DNA of 64,000 nucleotides, taken from positions 1 to 64,000 of the forward strand of contig OZ250155.1 of the NCBI GenBank assembly GCA_965237775.1. Direction: 5' to 3'. Position 1 is the first letter of the stretch. Every line of letters starts with the position of its first letter. Below are positions 1-9,203 of the stretch, in pieces. Below the pieces are notes generated by a model. That model had not been told where the DNA came from, did not search any database, and saw only the letters and a program-made list of their open reading frames with translations. Source of the stretch: CATOSP01 sp965237775 (GTDB lineage: Bacteria > Chloroflexota > Dehalococcoidia > Lucifugimonadales > UBA3495). Position numbers and translations under genes: made by a program.

Positions 1-34
1 CGGAAACGAAGCCCCGGCTCACCAATGGAATCTC

Positions 35-3000
35 CTAATAGCGCTGCACGTCCATGTCGTGCAGCTGCTTTACCAGCGCCTCCCGCTCCGAGCCGATTTG
101 GGTTTGCTCCAGCTGGGCGTAGAGTCTGTCGTACTCCGGATTGCACGAGCGGGCAATGTTCCCCAAGGCCCAGTTATTGCCCTTGGCCGGGATATGTTTG
201 CAGAGTGGGCCGGATAGGGACTGCTGCGGGTCTATGCCGGAACCGGAAGCGTACATCTGCACATCGGCGAAGAACCTGCGATAGGACGCTTCCTTGTCAG
301 CCACGGGGCCGCCGCCGAAAAAGACGCTGGCATCGTGCTGTACCAGCTCCGTCTCGATGCCTATCTGACGCCACCAACCGCGAACGAGGACCTGCGTGTC
401 CTGTCGAATAGCATTGACCGAGGTCTGGTAAGTGATCCGCAGGGGCACCCCGTTGTATTCACGGACGCCGTCGCCGTCGGTATCGAGGACACCGTTATCG
501 TCCAGCAGCCGGTTGGCGCCCTCGATGTCCTGGGTCAGGCACCCGTCGTTGGCGGTCGAAACATAAATGGGCGGGCCGGTCAACAGATTGCAGGTGGGCT
601 CCGCAGCGAAGCTGTAGAGGTCCTCCAATATGCGGCTGCGGTCTATGGCCAGCGACATGGCCTGGCGAATGGGCTTGAAGGTCAGGAAGGGGTGGGGGTT
701 TTGTCCATCCAGATACTCGGAGCGATTGCCGCCCAAAGCCGGGTCGGGATTCGTCTGGTTGACGACGATACCCTCCACCAGGCTGGTGAAGGCGACGACC
801 ACTGTGCCCAGTCCGGCTCCTTCCATCCGAGTAAGAATCTCCGGCTCCACTTGTGTGTTCCAGGCGTAGTCGGCTTCGCCCCTTTCCATCACGGCGCGGG
901 CCGCCGAAATCGCATCGCCGCCGCCCTTGAGGACCACCCTGTCGAAATAGGGCGCCGGGCCCCGGTAGAAGGGGTTGCGCTCGTAGACGGCCCCTTCGTT
1001 GGTCTTGAAACCGGTGATGCGGTAGGGGCCGGCGCCCAGCGGGGCGGTGTTGTGCGCCTCGCAGGTCGTGGCGGCCGCGCCGATGCAGTCGGCAAACTGC
1101 GCGCGGCTGATGATGGGCGTTCCGGCGCCAACGAAGGCCCGGTACGGGTAGGGTGTGGGCGCGTCGAAGGCGATTTGGACGGTGAGATTGTCGAGGGCCA
1201 GCACGGAGGCGATGCCGTCAAATGAGCTCCCGTCCGTGCATCCCGTATCTTCATCCACGCAATAGAGCCACGTGAAGACAACATCCTCGGCCGTCATGTC
1301 GCTGCCATCCGACCACTTCAGGCCCTCCTTCAGCTTCCAGGTAATCGACATCAGGTCCTGGGAAAAGCCTCCGTTCTCGATTGTCGGGATTTGGGCGGCC
1401 AGCGCTGGCACGAGGTTGCCGTCCGGGTCGTATTTAGCCAGAGGCTCCAACGTGATTGCTCCGGCATCCAAGTCTTTGGCGCCACCCGACAGGTAGGGTC
1501 CAGGCAGAGTTGGAGCCTGCCAATAGAGGATTGTCAGAACTTTCCCCTCTGTTGTGGTTCCTAATGGAGCGATGAAGGCGTAGACGCCGCCGTCCAGGGA
1601 GCCCACGTACAAGACGCCGCCGACAACGGTGTAGGAGGGGATGCCATCGAAATAGCCCTTCTGAAACCTCCAGAGCTCTTCCCCGGTTGCCGCATCCAGC
1701 GCCCGTAGGTGTCCATCGCTGGACTCTGCATACAGAACGCCGTCGGCTACAATGGGTGACTGCAAGGCCCAGGCCATCGACTCCCGGCTCCAGACGAGCC
1801 CGCCGGTGGCGGCGTCAAGGGCGTAGAACCGGCCGGATTCGGAACCCACGTACACGATGCCCCCGGCAGATACGGGCGCGGTGTTGATCATCATGCCCGC
1901 TTCGTATGACCAGAGGATCTCTCCCGTCGCTGTGTCCAGGGCGTAGATGTGTTCGTCCGGCGAGAAGTAGTAGGCGTTGTCTGCGACTGCGGCCGGGAAG
2001 TCCCTCGCGGGCAACCTCTCCGTCCCGTAGCTCCAGATGAGCGCCCCGGTCGCCCCGTCCAGGGCTTGGGCGGTATTGAAGGCCGTCAGGTATACGATTC
2101 CTCCGATGACTGTGGGTGGGGATTCCACGGGGATCCCGGTATTGAAGCTCCAGACCACCTTTCCGGTTGATGCGTCCAGGGCATGGAACTCGCCGAATCC
2201 GCCCGGCGCGTAGACCTTGTCGCCCGCAACCGTAGGAGTGAACTCAGGGGTGAACGGATACGGCCTTTCGGCAAACCACAGGACTTCTCCGGTCATTGCG
2301 TCGAGAGCGTGGACCCTGTGGTCCCCCTCCGCCAGTGCGCCGAGGTAGACCATCCCGCCACTTACGGTAGGGGAGTACTGCGCCCAGTCGCCGGTGTCGT
2401 AACTCCACAGCAACCCCCCGGTCTCGGCATCCAGGGCATACACGTGGTTGTCGTTGGACCCTACGTACACCGCCCCGTCGGCCACGGTTGGGGACGACCT
2501 TATGACGTCGTCCGTCTCAAAGCGCCACAGCAACTCTCCGGTCTCCGCGTCCAAGGCATACACGTGGTTGTCGTCAGACCCTGCGTAGACCGCGCCGTCG
2601 ACCATGGTCGGCGCATTGACAACCCAGCCTCCGGTGGGATTGCGCCAGAGCAGGGACACATCCGCCTGCGGTGGCTCGGGGGGACCGGCATCGCCAGACA
2701 ATATCTGTTCAGGAACACAGCTCAGGAGGCCGACCGTACATTTCAAGGCTGCAGTGGCGGCGGCAGGGCTGGCGTCCGGCAGGGTACCGGCAACGATATC
2801 AGCCGCATCGGCGTCCGCCAGCAACTCTCTCAGGCACCCTTCAGCCTCCTCGGTCAGCCCCTCCATCCGCGCAACAAGGGCGGAGAGGAATAATCCGGAG
2901 GCCGTTTCCGGAGCGAGGCAGCCGAATATAGACGCCTCCCACTGCTGCGTGTCGCCTTCGGGCATAGCACGCCGTTCCAGCACGGACTCCAGCAGCTCAT

Positions 3001-3337
3001 CACCCAATTCGGTGCGGATGCAGGATTGCTCGGAGGTGGTGAACCTGTCGAAAAGCTGCTCCCAGAGGGTGTCAGTGTCGATGCCGAAATCGCGTATCGC
3101 GGGAGCGCCAACCCGCTCCGGCGTCGCCGTTGGCGTTGGGGCCGGGATCGGCGTTGGCGGGACCGATGTCGGCGTAGGGGTACTGGTGGCCGGTGTAGGC
3201 TCGGGCGTTGGCGTCTCTGTCGGCCCGTCGTCACATGCCGACAGCAACGCGACGGCCAACAAACACAGCAGCCCAACCCATACTATCCGGCATGAGGACC
3301 TTACCAACACACTCTTTACGCGCAAAGTGAACGCCAA
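35..3337 (-). CDS. PQQ-type beta-propeller fused to family-5 extracellular solute-binding lipoprotein; C-terminus cut by an in-frame TAG
   Basis: The first ~35 residues are a lipoprotein signal: basic residues, a hydrophobic LLCLLAVALL core and an LLSAC lipobox. A Thr-Pro linker of ~40 residues follows. Residues ~230-600 carry eight copies of a D-x-x-TG-x-x-x-W motif (DAETGELLW and relatives), the mark of PQQ/Trp-docking propellers (eight blades). From residue ~606 the sequence is an SBP_bac_5 peptide/nickel-binding domain (e.g. LKWSDGSDMTAEDVVFTW, QAMSLAIDRSRIL). Such domains deliver oligopeptides to ABC permeases; no permease lies beside it here. The TTG start is preceded by a GAGG box. The frame ends HDMDVQRY-TAG, but the same frame continues EIPLVSRGFVS to the window edge, which looks like the normal family C-terminus. 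So the gene is either truncated by a nonsense mutation or read through. The domain calls are strong; the function of the fusion is unknown. Confidence 0.85.
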   Translation of the reverse strand: MAFTLRVKSVLVRSSCRIVWVGLLCLLAVALLSACDDGPTETPTPEPTPATSTPTPTSVPPTPIPAPTPTATPERVGAPAIRDFGIDTDTLWEQLFDRFTTSEQSCIRTELGDELLESVLERRAMPEGDTQQWEASIFGCLAPETASGLFLSALVARMEGLTEEAEGCLRELLADADAADIVAGTLPDASPAAATAALKCTVGLLSCVPEQILSGDAGPPEPPQADVSLLWRNPTGGWVVNAPTMVDGAVYAGSDDNHVYALDAETGELLWRFETDDVIRSSPTVADGAVYVGSNDNHVYALDAETGGLLWSYDTGDWAQYSPTVSGGMVYLGALAEGDHRVHALDAMTGEVLWFAERPYPFTPEFTPTVAGDKVYAPGGFGEFHALDASTGKVVWSFNTGIPVESPPTVIGGIVYLTAFNTAQALDGATGALIWSYGTERLPARDFPAAVADNAYYFSPDEHIYALDTATGEILWSYEAGMMINTAPVSAGGIVYVGSESGRFYALDAATGGLVWSRESMAWALQSPIVADGVLYAESSDGHLRALDAATGEELWRFQKGYFDGIPSYTVVGGVLYVGSLDGGVYAFIAPLGTTTEGKVLTILYWQAPTLPGPYLSGGAKDLDAGAITLEPLAKYDPDGNLVPALAAQIPTIENGGFSQDLMSITWKLKEGLKWSDGSDMTAEDVVFTWLYCVDEDTGCTDGSSFDGIASVLALDNLTVQIAFDAPTPYPYRAFVGAGTPIISRAQFADCIGAAATTCEAHNTAPLGAGPYRITGFKTNEGAVYERNPFYRGPAPYFDRVVLKGGGDAISAARAVMERGEADYAWNTQVEPEILTRMEGAGLGTVVVAFTSLVEGIVVNQTNPDPALGGNRSEYLDGQNPHPFLTFKPIRQAMSLAIDRSRILEDLYSFAAEPTCNLLTGPPIYVSTANDGCLTQDIEGANRLLDDNGVLDTDGDGVREYNGVPLRITYQTSVNAIRQDTQVLVRGWWRQIGIETELVQHDASVFFGGGPVADKEASYRRFFADVQMYASGSGIDPQQSLSGPLCKHIPAKGNNWALGNIARSCNPEYDRLYAQLEQTQIGSEREALVKQLHDMDVQRY

Positions 3338-3595
3338 ATGCTTGCCTCTTTTTAGTACTACAGCCGCAGATGGCCGCTTGGAGTGTTGGCCACCCTTGAA
3401 AATCGCGACGTCTAACTACGGCAACGCCCTAAATCTTATTGAGGCCAAGCTAAATTTGGGGCCGAAAGCACCGAGTCAGAGTTAGTGCGACTGTAGTATT
3501 AGGTAGGTCCGCGGCCTCCGAACTCGTCATATGCCACGTGGGGACGGTAGGGCACGCCCCCGCGGAGTAATCCTGCCACGACGCAGGCTGGCAAA

Positions 3596-4867
3596 TCAGG
3601 GCGCGTAGCTGTAGACAACGGGTAGCCCCGCAATGTCGGTGACGCTGGAATCGGTGTGGTGCGTTATTTGTACGCGGCCGGTGCCGCAGTCGCCGAACTC
3701 GTCGCAGGAGATGACCCCGATGATACACCTGAAACCGGCAACTCCGGCCAGCGCCTCCCGGAGCTTGGCCCGGTCGATGTACATCGTACCCCCGTCGCCA
3801 ACAGCGACCTCGTCGATCGCGCGTAGGAGCATCGTGGCCGCGTCGTAGGCGTGGGCCAGATAGGCGGATGTGGGCGCCTCGCCGTACCGCTCTCGATAGT
3901 CGGCGATGAGCGCCTCGCCGCCCTTGCCGGTTGCCTCGTTGGTGTTGCCGCCGAAGCTCAACTCCGGACCCGGGAAGTAGACGCCCTCCGACTCGGGGAT
4001 GGCCAGGAACTCGGAGACCAGCAGGGCCGCGCCGCCAATCAGCGTGACGTCCTCAAGCCCAGCGATCTGGCCGACCTGCTGGACGATGTGGGCGCCTTCT
4101 TCCTGGAAGAGGGGAAAAAAGAGGCCATCCGGACTGCCCGCCGCAATCCGGGTGAGGACGGGGGCCATGTCCGTATCGCCCCTGCTGACAGAAGCGACGG
4201 CGACCGAGCCGCCTAGCTCCTCGAATGCGGTGGCGAAGGCGCCGGTGAGGCCGGTAGTGTAGGGGTCTCCGTCGTGGATGGCCGCCATCCTGCGCAGGCC
4301 GAGATCGTTGTAGGCGAACTGCGCCACCGCGCGCGCCTCATGCAGATCGTTGCTGGAGGTCCGGTAGTAGCCGGGATGATGGTTGGAATCGGCGTTGCCG
4401 CGAAGGTCGGAGGTCAGCGAAGGGGCCGTATTGGAGGAAGAGATCATCACCAGGCCGGCCTCGCTGAGGATTGGCGAAGCGGCGGTGGCGGCGACGGAGC
4501 AGGACGTGCCGATGACGCCGACGACCCGGGGGTCGCCGGTCACCGTATCCGCGGCGGCACGTCCGCCTTCCTCGGTGCAGAGCGAGTCGAGGCCGGCGCC
4601 CATCTCGACATCGTGCCCTTTGATAGGGCCATAGTCAGCCAACGCCAGCGCCACGCCGCGTTGGCTCGGGGCGCCCAGGTCACCAAGCCCTGTAAGGACG
4701 TGCATCGAACGTATCTGGATGGCCTCTCCGGGCGCCACCTGCACGGCTCCGAGGGGACCGGCTTCGAAGCCCTGTCCTCCGCATGAGACGGCGCCCGCCC
4801 ACAGCAAAGCGACGGCCAGCAAACATAAGCGCGCAACCCATACTGTCCGTCGAGTGGACTCTCCCAA
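3596..4867 (-). CDS. ABC transporter substrate-binding lipoprotein, branched-chain amino acid type (Peripla_BP_6)
   Basis: 423 residues beginning with a basic stretch, a hydrophobic LCLLAVALLWAGAVSC signal and a likely lipid-attached Cys. The mature part has the periplasmic binding protein type I fold of LivJ-like receptors: IQIRSMHVLTGLGDLGAPSQ near the start, then VVGVIGTSCSVAATAASPIL, YYRTSSNDLHEARAVAQFAYN and AYLAHAYDAATMLLRAI. It should bind a small amino acid or amide outside the membrane. The start is TTG behind a GGGGGTG box. The 5' end resembles that of the upstream propeller gene (same leader peptide) although the mature proteins are unrelated. No liv permease or ATPase genes are adjacent, so it may be an orphan receptor. 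Confidence 0.85.
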   Translation of the reverse strand: MGESTRRTVWVARLCLLAVALLWAGAVSCGGQGFEAGPLGAVQVAPGEAIQIRSMHVLTGLGDLGAPSQRGVALALADYGPIKGHDVEMGAGLDSLCTEEGGRAAADTVTGDPRVVGVIGTSCSVAATAASPILSEAGLVMISSSNTAPSLTSDLRGNADSNHHPGYYRTSSNDLHEARAVAQFAYNDLGLRRMAAIHDGDPYTTGLTGAFATAFEELGGSVAVASVSRGDTDMAPVLTRIAAGSPDGLFFPLFQEEGAHIVQQVGQIAGLEDVTLIGGAALLVSEFLAIPESEGVYFPGPELSFGGNTNEATGKGGEALIADYRERYGEAPTSAYLAHAYDAATMLLRAIDEVAVGDGGTMYIDRAKLREALAGVAGFRCIIGVISCDEFGDCGTGRVQITHHTDSSVTDIAGLPVVYSYAP

Positions 4868-4996
4868 AATACACCCCCTACACGCGACGAAAAGGCTAAC
4901 CGCCTGCTCCTTGGCTTCGCCGCAAAGCCCGTCAGTCCCTCCCAGCCATTATGCGCCCGAAGAGCCTGCTGGAACAAGCTAAGCTAAACCTCGGCA

Positions 4997-5017
4997 TAAG
5001 CCCGAATCCACCGATGG
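4997..5017 (+). repeat. Dispersed repeat, copy 1
   Basis: Begins TAAGCCCGAATCCACCGATG. Shares the core AATCCACCGA with five other copies in the window. Confidence 0.6.
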
Positions 5018-5300
5018 ACACGGATGGACGGCGCGAGGACAGCGGAAGGGGGGTGAGGGAGTTACAGGCGCGATGATCCGGGCTCGAATTCGGGTAGACG
5101 GGAGGTTTGGAGGGTGATCTGCAGGCGCTTTTGGGGGCGCCGGTGGCGGCCTGCAGTGGCTGTGGCGAGCGAGATGGCGGGATAGGACACGGCAAGAGGC
5201 GCCCGCGGCGGCTGAAGACAGTCACCGGCCCCCTATACGCGAAATCGTGCCCGGACCACCGCCTCCCCTTGCCCCTCATCGCCCATTCCGCTGCTGTAAC

Positions 5301-5327
5301 CTCATCCCTTCGGTGGAGTCGGGCTAA
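5301..5327 (-). repeat. Dispersed repeat, copy 2 (inverted)
   Basis: Reverse complement reads TTAGCCCGACTCCACCGAAG, then GGATGAG. It faces copy 1 about 300 bp away. Confidence 0.6.
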
Positions 5328-5350
5328 AGGCTACGCCCCCGGCGACGCCG

Positions 5351-5572
5351 TTGCCGGTGCAGCCCACGACGATTCCGGAACTGATACCCTCGTTAGCGGT
5401 TATGGAACCGCCACCGACAACACCTCCAGTTGTGGAGCAGGCCGACTTGGAGCAGGAAGGCGGTATGCCCTCGTGGCTGCTGGTGATAATCCTGATGGGC
5501 GCCGCCACCGCCGTGATTGGCTCAGGCCTGATCATCTCCAAGTGGAGAGGATTGCCCAAGCTGTCTTACTAA
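5351..5572 (+). CDS. Small single-span membrane protein, possibly the 3' end of a truncated gene
   Basis: 73 residues from a TTG start. The first half is Pro/Thr/Glu-rich (TTPPVVEQADLEQEGG). The second half is one clear membrane helix, WLLVIILMGAATAVIGSGLI, followed by a short basic tail. This is the shape of the C-terminus of a surface protein with a membrane anchor. Repeat copy 2 lies immediately upstream and may have removed the 5' part. No ribosome site is obvious. It ends 15 bp before a strong terminator. The family is not recognised. Confidence 0.4.
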   Translation: MPVQPTTIPELIPSLAVMEPPPTTPPVVEQADLEQEGGMPSWLLVIILMGAATAVIGSGLIISKWRGLPKLSY

Positions 5573-5587
5573 CTGTGCAAACGCATT

Positions 5588-5622
5588 GTGGAAGAGGGGA
5601 CCTTGCAGGTCCCCTCTTCCAC
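5588..5622. terminator. Bidirectional hairpin terminator between convergent genes
   Basis: A perfect 16-bp stem with a three-base loop (GGAAGAGGGGACC on the left arm). It lies between the stop of the small membrane ORF and the stop of the ammonium transporter gene, so it can serve both strands. Confidence 0.85.
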
Positions 5623-5632
5623 CCGTGTCAGG

Positions 5633-6862
5633 CTATGGGCGCACGGTGTAGGCTTCTTCGCCGTGTTGGGAGATATCCAGTCCCTCTTCTTCCTGCTGCT
5701 CGTCCACCCTTAGCCCTATGGTGTATTTCAGGACGAAGAGTATTCCTATCGTTGTGATGAAGGCCCAGCCAAAGGATACGCCTATTGCCAGTAGCTGCCT
5801 TAGGACCTGCTCACCCCTGCTCAAGTCGGTGAGTTCACTGATAGTCATGAAGCCCACGCCGATGAAGAGACCGGCCGCCAACATGCCCCAAATGCCTCCC
5901 ACACCATGGATAGCCCAAACGTCGAGAGAGTCGTCAAGCCTCACGCGGGTCTTCAGCCAAACGGCGGTGTAGCACAGGGCGCCGGCGCCCAACCCAATGA
6001 TCACAGCGGGCATGGGGCCTACGAAGCCGGCTGCCGGGGTGATGGTTGCCAAACCGGATACCGCTCCGGTCGCCGCTCCCACAACGCTGGGCCTCCGGTT
6101 CAATATCCAGTCCAGCGCGACCCATACCACCGCAGCAGTCGCCGCCGAGGTATGAGTCACTACGAAAGCCGAGGTCGCCGCCGCCATCGACGTAAGGGAG
6201 CTGCCGGCGTTGAATCCAAACCAGCCAAACCAGAGCAGGGAGGCGCCCAACACCACAAACGGCACATTGTGAGGGTTCATGTCCGCCTGACCGAACCCCA
6301 AGCGTCGCCCAAATATAATCGCCGCAGCCAGGGCTGCGGCCCCGGAACTGATGTGGACCACCGCACCGCCGGCAAAGTCCAAAGCGCCCATTTCCCCGAG
6401 CCAACCGCCGTTCCCCCACATCCAATGCGCCAGCGGAGGGTATACGATGGTCGACCAAGCGATTATGAAGATTACGAAAGTGCTGAACTTGATCCGTTCG
6501 GCGAAAGCGCCGGCAATCAGCGCTGGCGTAATGATGGCGAACTTTGCTTGGAAGACCATGAAGGCTTGGTGCGGAATCGTGTCCGCATACGGCCCGGCCT
6601 CGGTAGCGGACACCCCGTGGAGTCCGGCCCACTGAAGATTTCCGATAAAGCCGCCAATATCGGGGCCGAAAGCCAGGCTGTATCCCCACAGAATCCAGGA
6701 CAGACCCACGATAGCAAGTGCGATGAAGGACTGCATGAGGGTGCTCAGCGCGTTCTTGCCGCGAACAAGCCCTGCGTAAAAGAACGCCAGACCAGGCACC
6801 ATAATGAAAACCAGCGCGGACGAGGTCAGAACCCAAGCGGTATCGCCGCTATCGATCATCAT
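5633..6862 (-). CDS. amt: Ammonium transporter (Amt/MEP/Rh family)
   Basis: Polytopic inner-membrane channel that conducts ammonium/ammonia. 409 residues, typical for AmtB, with about eleven membrane helices. Signatures seen: FFYAGLVRGKNALSTLMQS near residue 27, DFAGGAVVHISSG carrying the first pore histidine (~170), and DVWAIHGVGGIWGML carrying the second (~320). The C-terminal tail (GLRVDEQQEEEGLD, then HGEEAY) is the conserved regulatory tail that binds GlnK in homologues. No glnK is adjacent in this window. It is transcribed divergently from the transporter gene to its right (99-bp gap) and ends at the strong hairpin. The stop is TAG. Confidence 0.97.
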   Translation of the reverse strand: MMIDSGDTAWVLTSSALVFIMVPGLAFFYAGLVRGKNALSTLMQSFIALAIVGLSWILWGYSLAFGPDIGGFIGNLQWAGLHGVSATEAGPYADTIPHQAFMVFQAKFAIITPALIAGAFAERIKFSTFVIFIIAWSTIVYPPLAHWMWGNGGWLGEMGALDFAGGAVVHISSGAAALAAAIIFGRRLGFGQADMNPHNVPFVVLGASLLWFGWFGFNAGSSLTSMAAATSAFVVTHTSAATAAVVWVALDWILNRRPSVVGAATGAVSGLATITPAAGFVGPMPAVIIGLGAGALCYTAVWLKTRVRLDDSLDVWAIHGVGGIWGMLAAGLFIGVGFMTISELTDLSRGEQVLRQLLAIGVSFGWAFITTIGILFVLKYTIGLRVDEQQEEEGLDISQHGEEAYTVRP

Positions 6863-6961
6863 CTCCCCTGACCGGGTTGATTAGCTCCCCGCAACTGCGG
6901 GCATAGTATAGTAACGCAGTGCCCGGTTTTCAATCTTGCGGATGGACTGGGGCCGGCCGGC

Positions 6962-8692
6962 ATGGCGGATGGATTGACGGATTTGATGAGATTCAAGGAC
7001 TTGCCCTTGCGCCAGCGCAGCATAATTCGCGCTTGGTGCATGTACGACTGGGCGAACTCCGCCTTCGCTACTTCCGGCGTCGCCGCCATCTTCCCCGTCT
7101 ACTTCGTGCTCTTGTTCAAAGAGGCTCTGGGCGAGAGCGCCACCTTCCTGGGAGTTACTTTTACGGCCAGCTCAATGTGGAGCCTGGGAGTCGCCATCTC
7201 TACGGCCACCGTCGCCGTCTCCAGCCCGCTGCTGGGGATAATATCAGACCGGATATCTATCAAGAAGGCGCTTCTCTGGACCTATACAGCCGCTGGTGCG
7301 TTCTTTACGGTATTGGCCTTCTTCTCCGCTTATACGGGGCAACCCTGGGCATGGCTGTTTGGCATGTTCACCCTGGCGAATGTCGGTTTCGCCGGGTCCC
7401 TGGTCTTCTACAATGCCTTCCTGCCGCACATCGGGCCAAGGCATCTGCTGGACGACATCAGCAGCCGCGGCTTCGCCTACGGCTACGCGGGAGGCGGACT
7501 GCTCCTGCTGGTCCATCTGGCGTTGATTCTGGCGACGAAAGACTCCGGCATCGCCGACCTGGTTACCAGGGCCTCTATCGCGTCCATTGGGGTCTGGTGG
7601 TTCGGGTGGGCGGTCTGGACGCTGCGGGTATTGCCTGAGCCGCCGGTCAATGGCACCGCCGGCCGTCAGACGGCGGTATCGGCGATTTCCATGGGGTTCC
7701 GCGAACTGGGTAGGACGTTCCGCGAGCTTGCGCGGTTCCGGGTAGTCCTGGTGTTCCTGGCCGCCTACGTCCTGTTCAACGACGGCATTCAGACGGCCTT
7801 GGCCATTGCCGGGGCCTTCGCCGCCGACACGATAGGCATATCCCTCGCTTTCAACATGGCGACGATTGTGATCATCCAGTTCGTTGCATTACCCGGCGCC
7901 AGGGCCTTCGGATGGCTTGCGGAGAAGATTTCCACCGAGCGGGCTTTGATGGCGGCCTTGGCCGGCTGGAGCGTTGTTCTCCTTTTCGGCGCCGCAATAG
8001 CCCCGTTATGGCCCAAAGAACATGACGACTTCGACTTTCAACTGAGCTATCGCCAAGCCTCAAACGACTACATCATCGATGCTGCTCCGGAGTTGCCGGA
8101 CTACGGGTTCGAGATGCGCTGGGAAGGCGAGCGCTCGGTCCTCAGCAAGGGCGCCGTCCTGAAGCCCCAAGCGGTCCGGAGCCTGCCGGAGGCTGTACAA
8201 GGTTCCGGCGGCGTGGCCTACAGCATGTCGTTCCGGGGCGGCGGCATGGACGGCAAGTCCGCCGTAGGTCCCGCCCACTCCGCCGTGTTGGGCGACGGCC
8301 CGCTGGACTGGTGGCCTTTGGTGGTCCGTGCCGCGCTATGGGAGCCGCTTGGACTGGACGCCGGATACCAGTGGCTGCTTCTTGGGACCTCCGTCGGGGT
8401 GGTAATCGGCGGCAGCCAGGCTCTTGCCAGAAGCCTTTTCGCCCAGATTACACCCCAATCGCGCAGCGGCGAATTCTTCTCGTTCTTTGGCTTTATGAGC
8501 AGGGCTTCTTCCGTGTTCGGCCCGATGTTGTACATCTTGGCTACAGCGGTATTCGATACTCGCGTCGCAGTAACGTCGATCCTGATGATAATCGTCGCCG
8601 GCACGATTGTACTGGCCCGGGTAGACGTGGCTGAAGGGGCGCGCGTCGCCGAGGCGGAAAACCGTCCGGCCCGGGAAGGCCGGTCCTCCTAG
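6962..8692 (+). CDS. MFS transporter, UMF1/Atg22-like family
   Basis: 576-residue multi-span permease. The N-terminus LPLRQRSIIRAWCMYDWANS is diagnostic of the UMF1 family (related to yeast vacuolar effluxer Atg22). About twelve membrane helices are visible. A polar insertion of ~100 residues (8010-8320) sits between two helices and looks extra-membranous (DFDFQLSYRQASNDYIIDAA). Substrate unknown; amino-acid or nutrient efflux is usual for the family. Its TAG stop overlaps, in CTAG, the stop of the convergent gene at 8689. Confidence 0.85.
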   Translation: MADGLTDLMRFKDLPLRQRSIIRAWCMYDWANSAFATSGVAAIFPVYFVLLFKEALGESATFLGVTFTASSMWSLGVAISTATVAVSSPLLGIISDRISIKKALLWTYTAAGAFFTVLAFFSAYTGQPWAWLFGMFTLANVGFAGSLVFYNAFLPHIGPRHLLDDISSRGFAYGYAGGGLLLLVHLALILATKDSGIADLVTRASIASIGVWWFGWAVWTLRVLPEPPVNGTAGRQTAVSAISMGFRELGRTFRELARFRVVLVFLAAYVLFNDGIQTALAIAGAFAADTIGISLAFNMATIVIIQFVALPGARAFGWLAEKISTERALMAALAGWSVVLLFGAAIAPLWPKEHDDFDFQLSYRQASNDYIIDAAPELPDYGFEMRWEGERSVLSKGAVLKPQAVRSLPEAVQGSGGVAYSMSFRGGGMDGKSAVGPAHSAVLGDGPLDWWPLVVRAALWEPLGLDAGYQWLLLGTSVGVVIGGSQALARSLFAQITPQSRSGEFFSFFGFMSRASSVFGPMLYILATAVFDTRVAVTSILMIIVAGTIVLARVDVAEGARVAEAENRPAREGRSS

Positions 8693-8997
8693 CCCGCGTT
8701 GGCCTTGAACGTCCTACGATTCCTGAAAAGCGCCGGTTCAACGTAGGCGCTGGTGGAGGACAGGGCTTCTTCTATAATCTGCAACACCGCCGTTACGACC
8801 GTGTCTTTCATCAGATCGTCCCGCTTCTCTTGGGTATCGGTCATGGCTATGTGCGCGGGATTGTTCGCGTTCTGCTCGTCCACGATGCCAGCCGTCTCCC
8901 TGACGGCGTCCTCAATATCTTCCTGGGTGATGACATTGTGAAGCTTCCAGTTGGCAATCAGGGCTCTGTCGATTCTCTCGGTGACCCGGTCTTTCAT
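8689..8997 (-). CDS. Small conserved-looking hypothetical protein
   Basis: 102 residues if it starts at MKDRVTERIDRALIANW. A longer frame exists upstream, but it runs through a dispersed repeat and looks non-coding. The protein is helical and acidic/basic mixed (ITQEDIEDAVRETAGIVDEQ), with no cysteines, signal or membrane segment. The start is not settled: GGAGAG touches the ATG. It converges on the UMF1 gene with overlapping stops. Not recognised as any family. Confidence 0.5.
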   Translation of the reverse strand: MKDRVTERIDRALIANWKLHNVITQEDIEDAVRETAGIVDEQNANNPAHIAMTDTQEKRDDLMKDTVVTAVLQIIEEALSSTSAYVEPALFRNRRTFKANAG

Positions 8998-9063
8998 CTC
9001 TCCATTTGATCGAAGTTGAGGACGCCGGTGCACCCGATTCCTTGGTGGACCCAAGGGGCTACG

Positions 9064-9090
9064 TAAGCCCCAATCCACCGAAGGAGGGCG
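9064..9090 (+). repeat. Dispersed repeat, copy 3
   Basis: TAAGCCCCAATCCACCGAAG, then GAGGGCG. Same orientation as copies 1, 4 and 5. Confidence 0.65.
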
Positions 9091-9203
9091 TGTAGCGGGG
9101 TCCTGAAGAGACCAGAAAGCACTCCTGTGCCTATGGGATAATGGTTTTGTAACAGCAAACCGACCCCAGAACAAAGAGCGCCCAATAGCAACTGTCTTGA
9201 AAG

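Larger units (their letters stand above)
4868..5350. other. Non-coding stretch flanked by two inverted copies of a dispersed repeat
   Basis: No convincing gene. The stretch holds two oppositely oriented copies of the ~27-bp dispersed repeat described under the repeat entries (4997-5017 and 5301-5327). The ~300 bp between them contains further imperfect inverted matter (GAGGGAGTTACAG near 5055 against CTGTAACCTCATCCCT near 5293). It resembles a degenerate miniature element. Confidence 0.4.
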
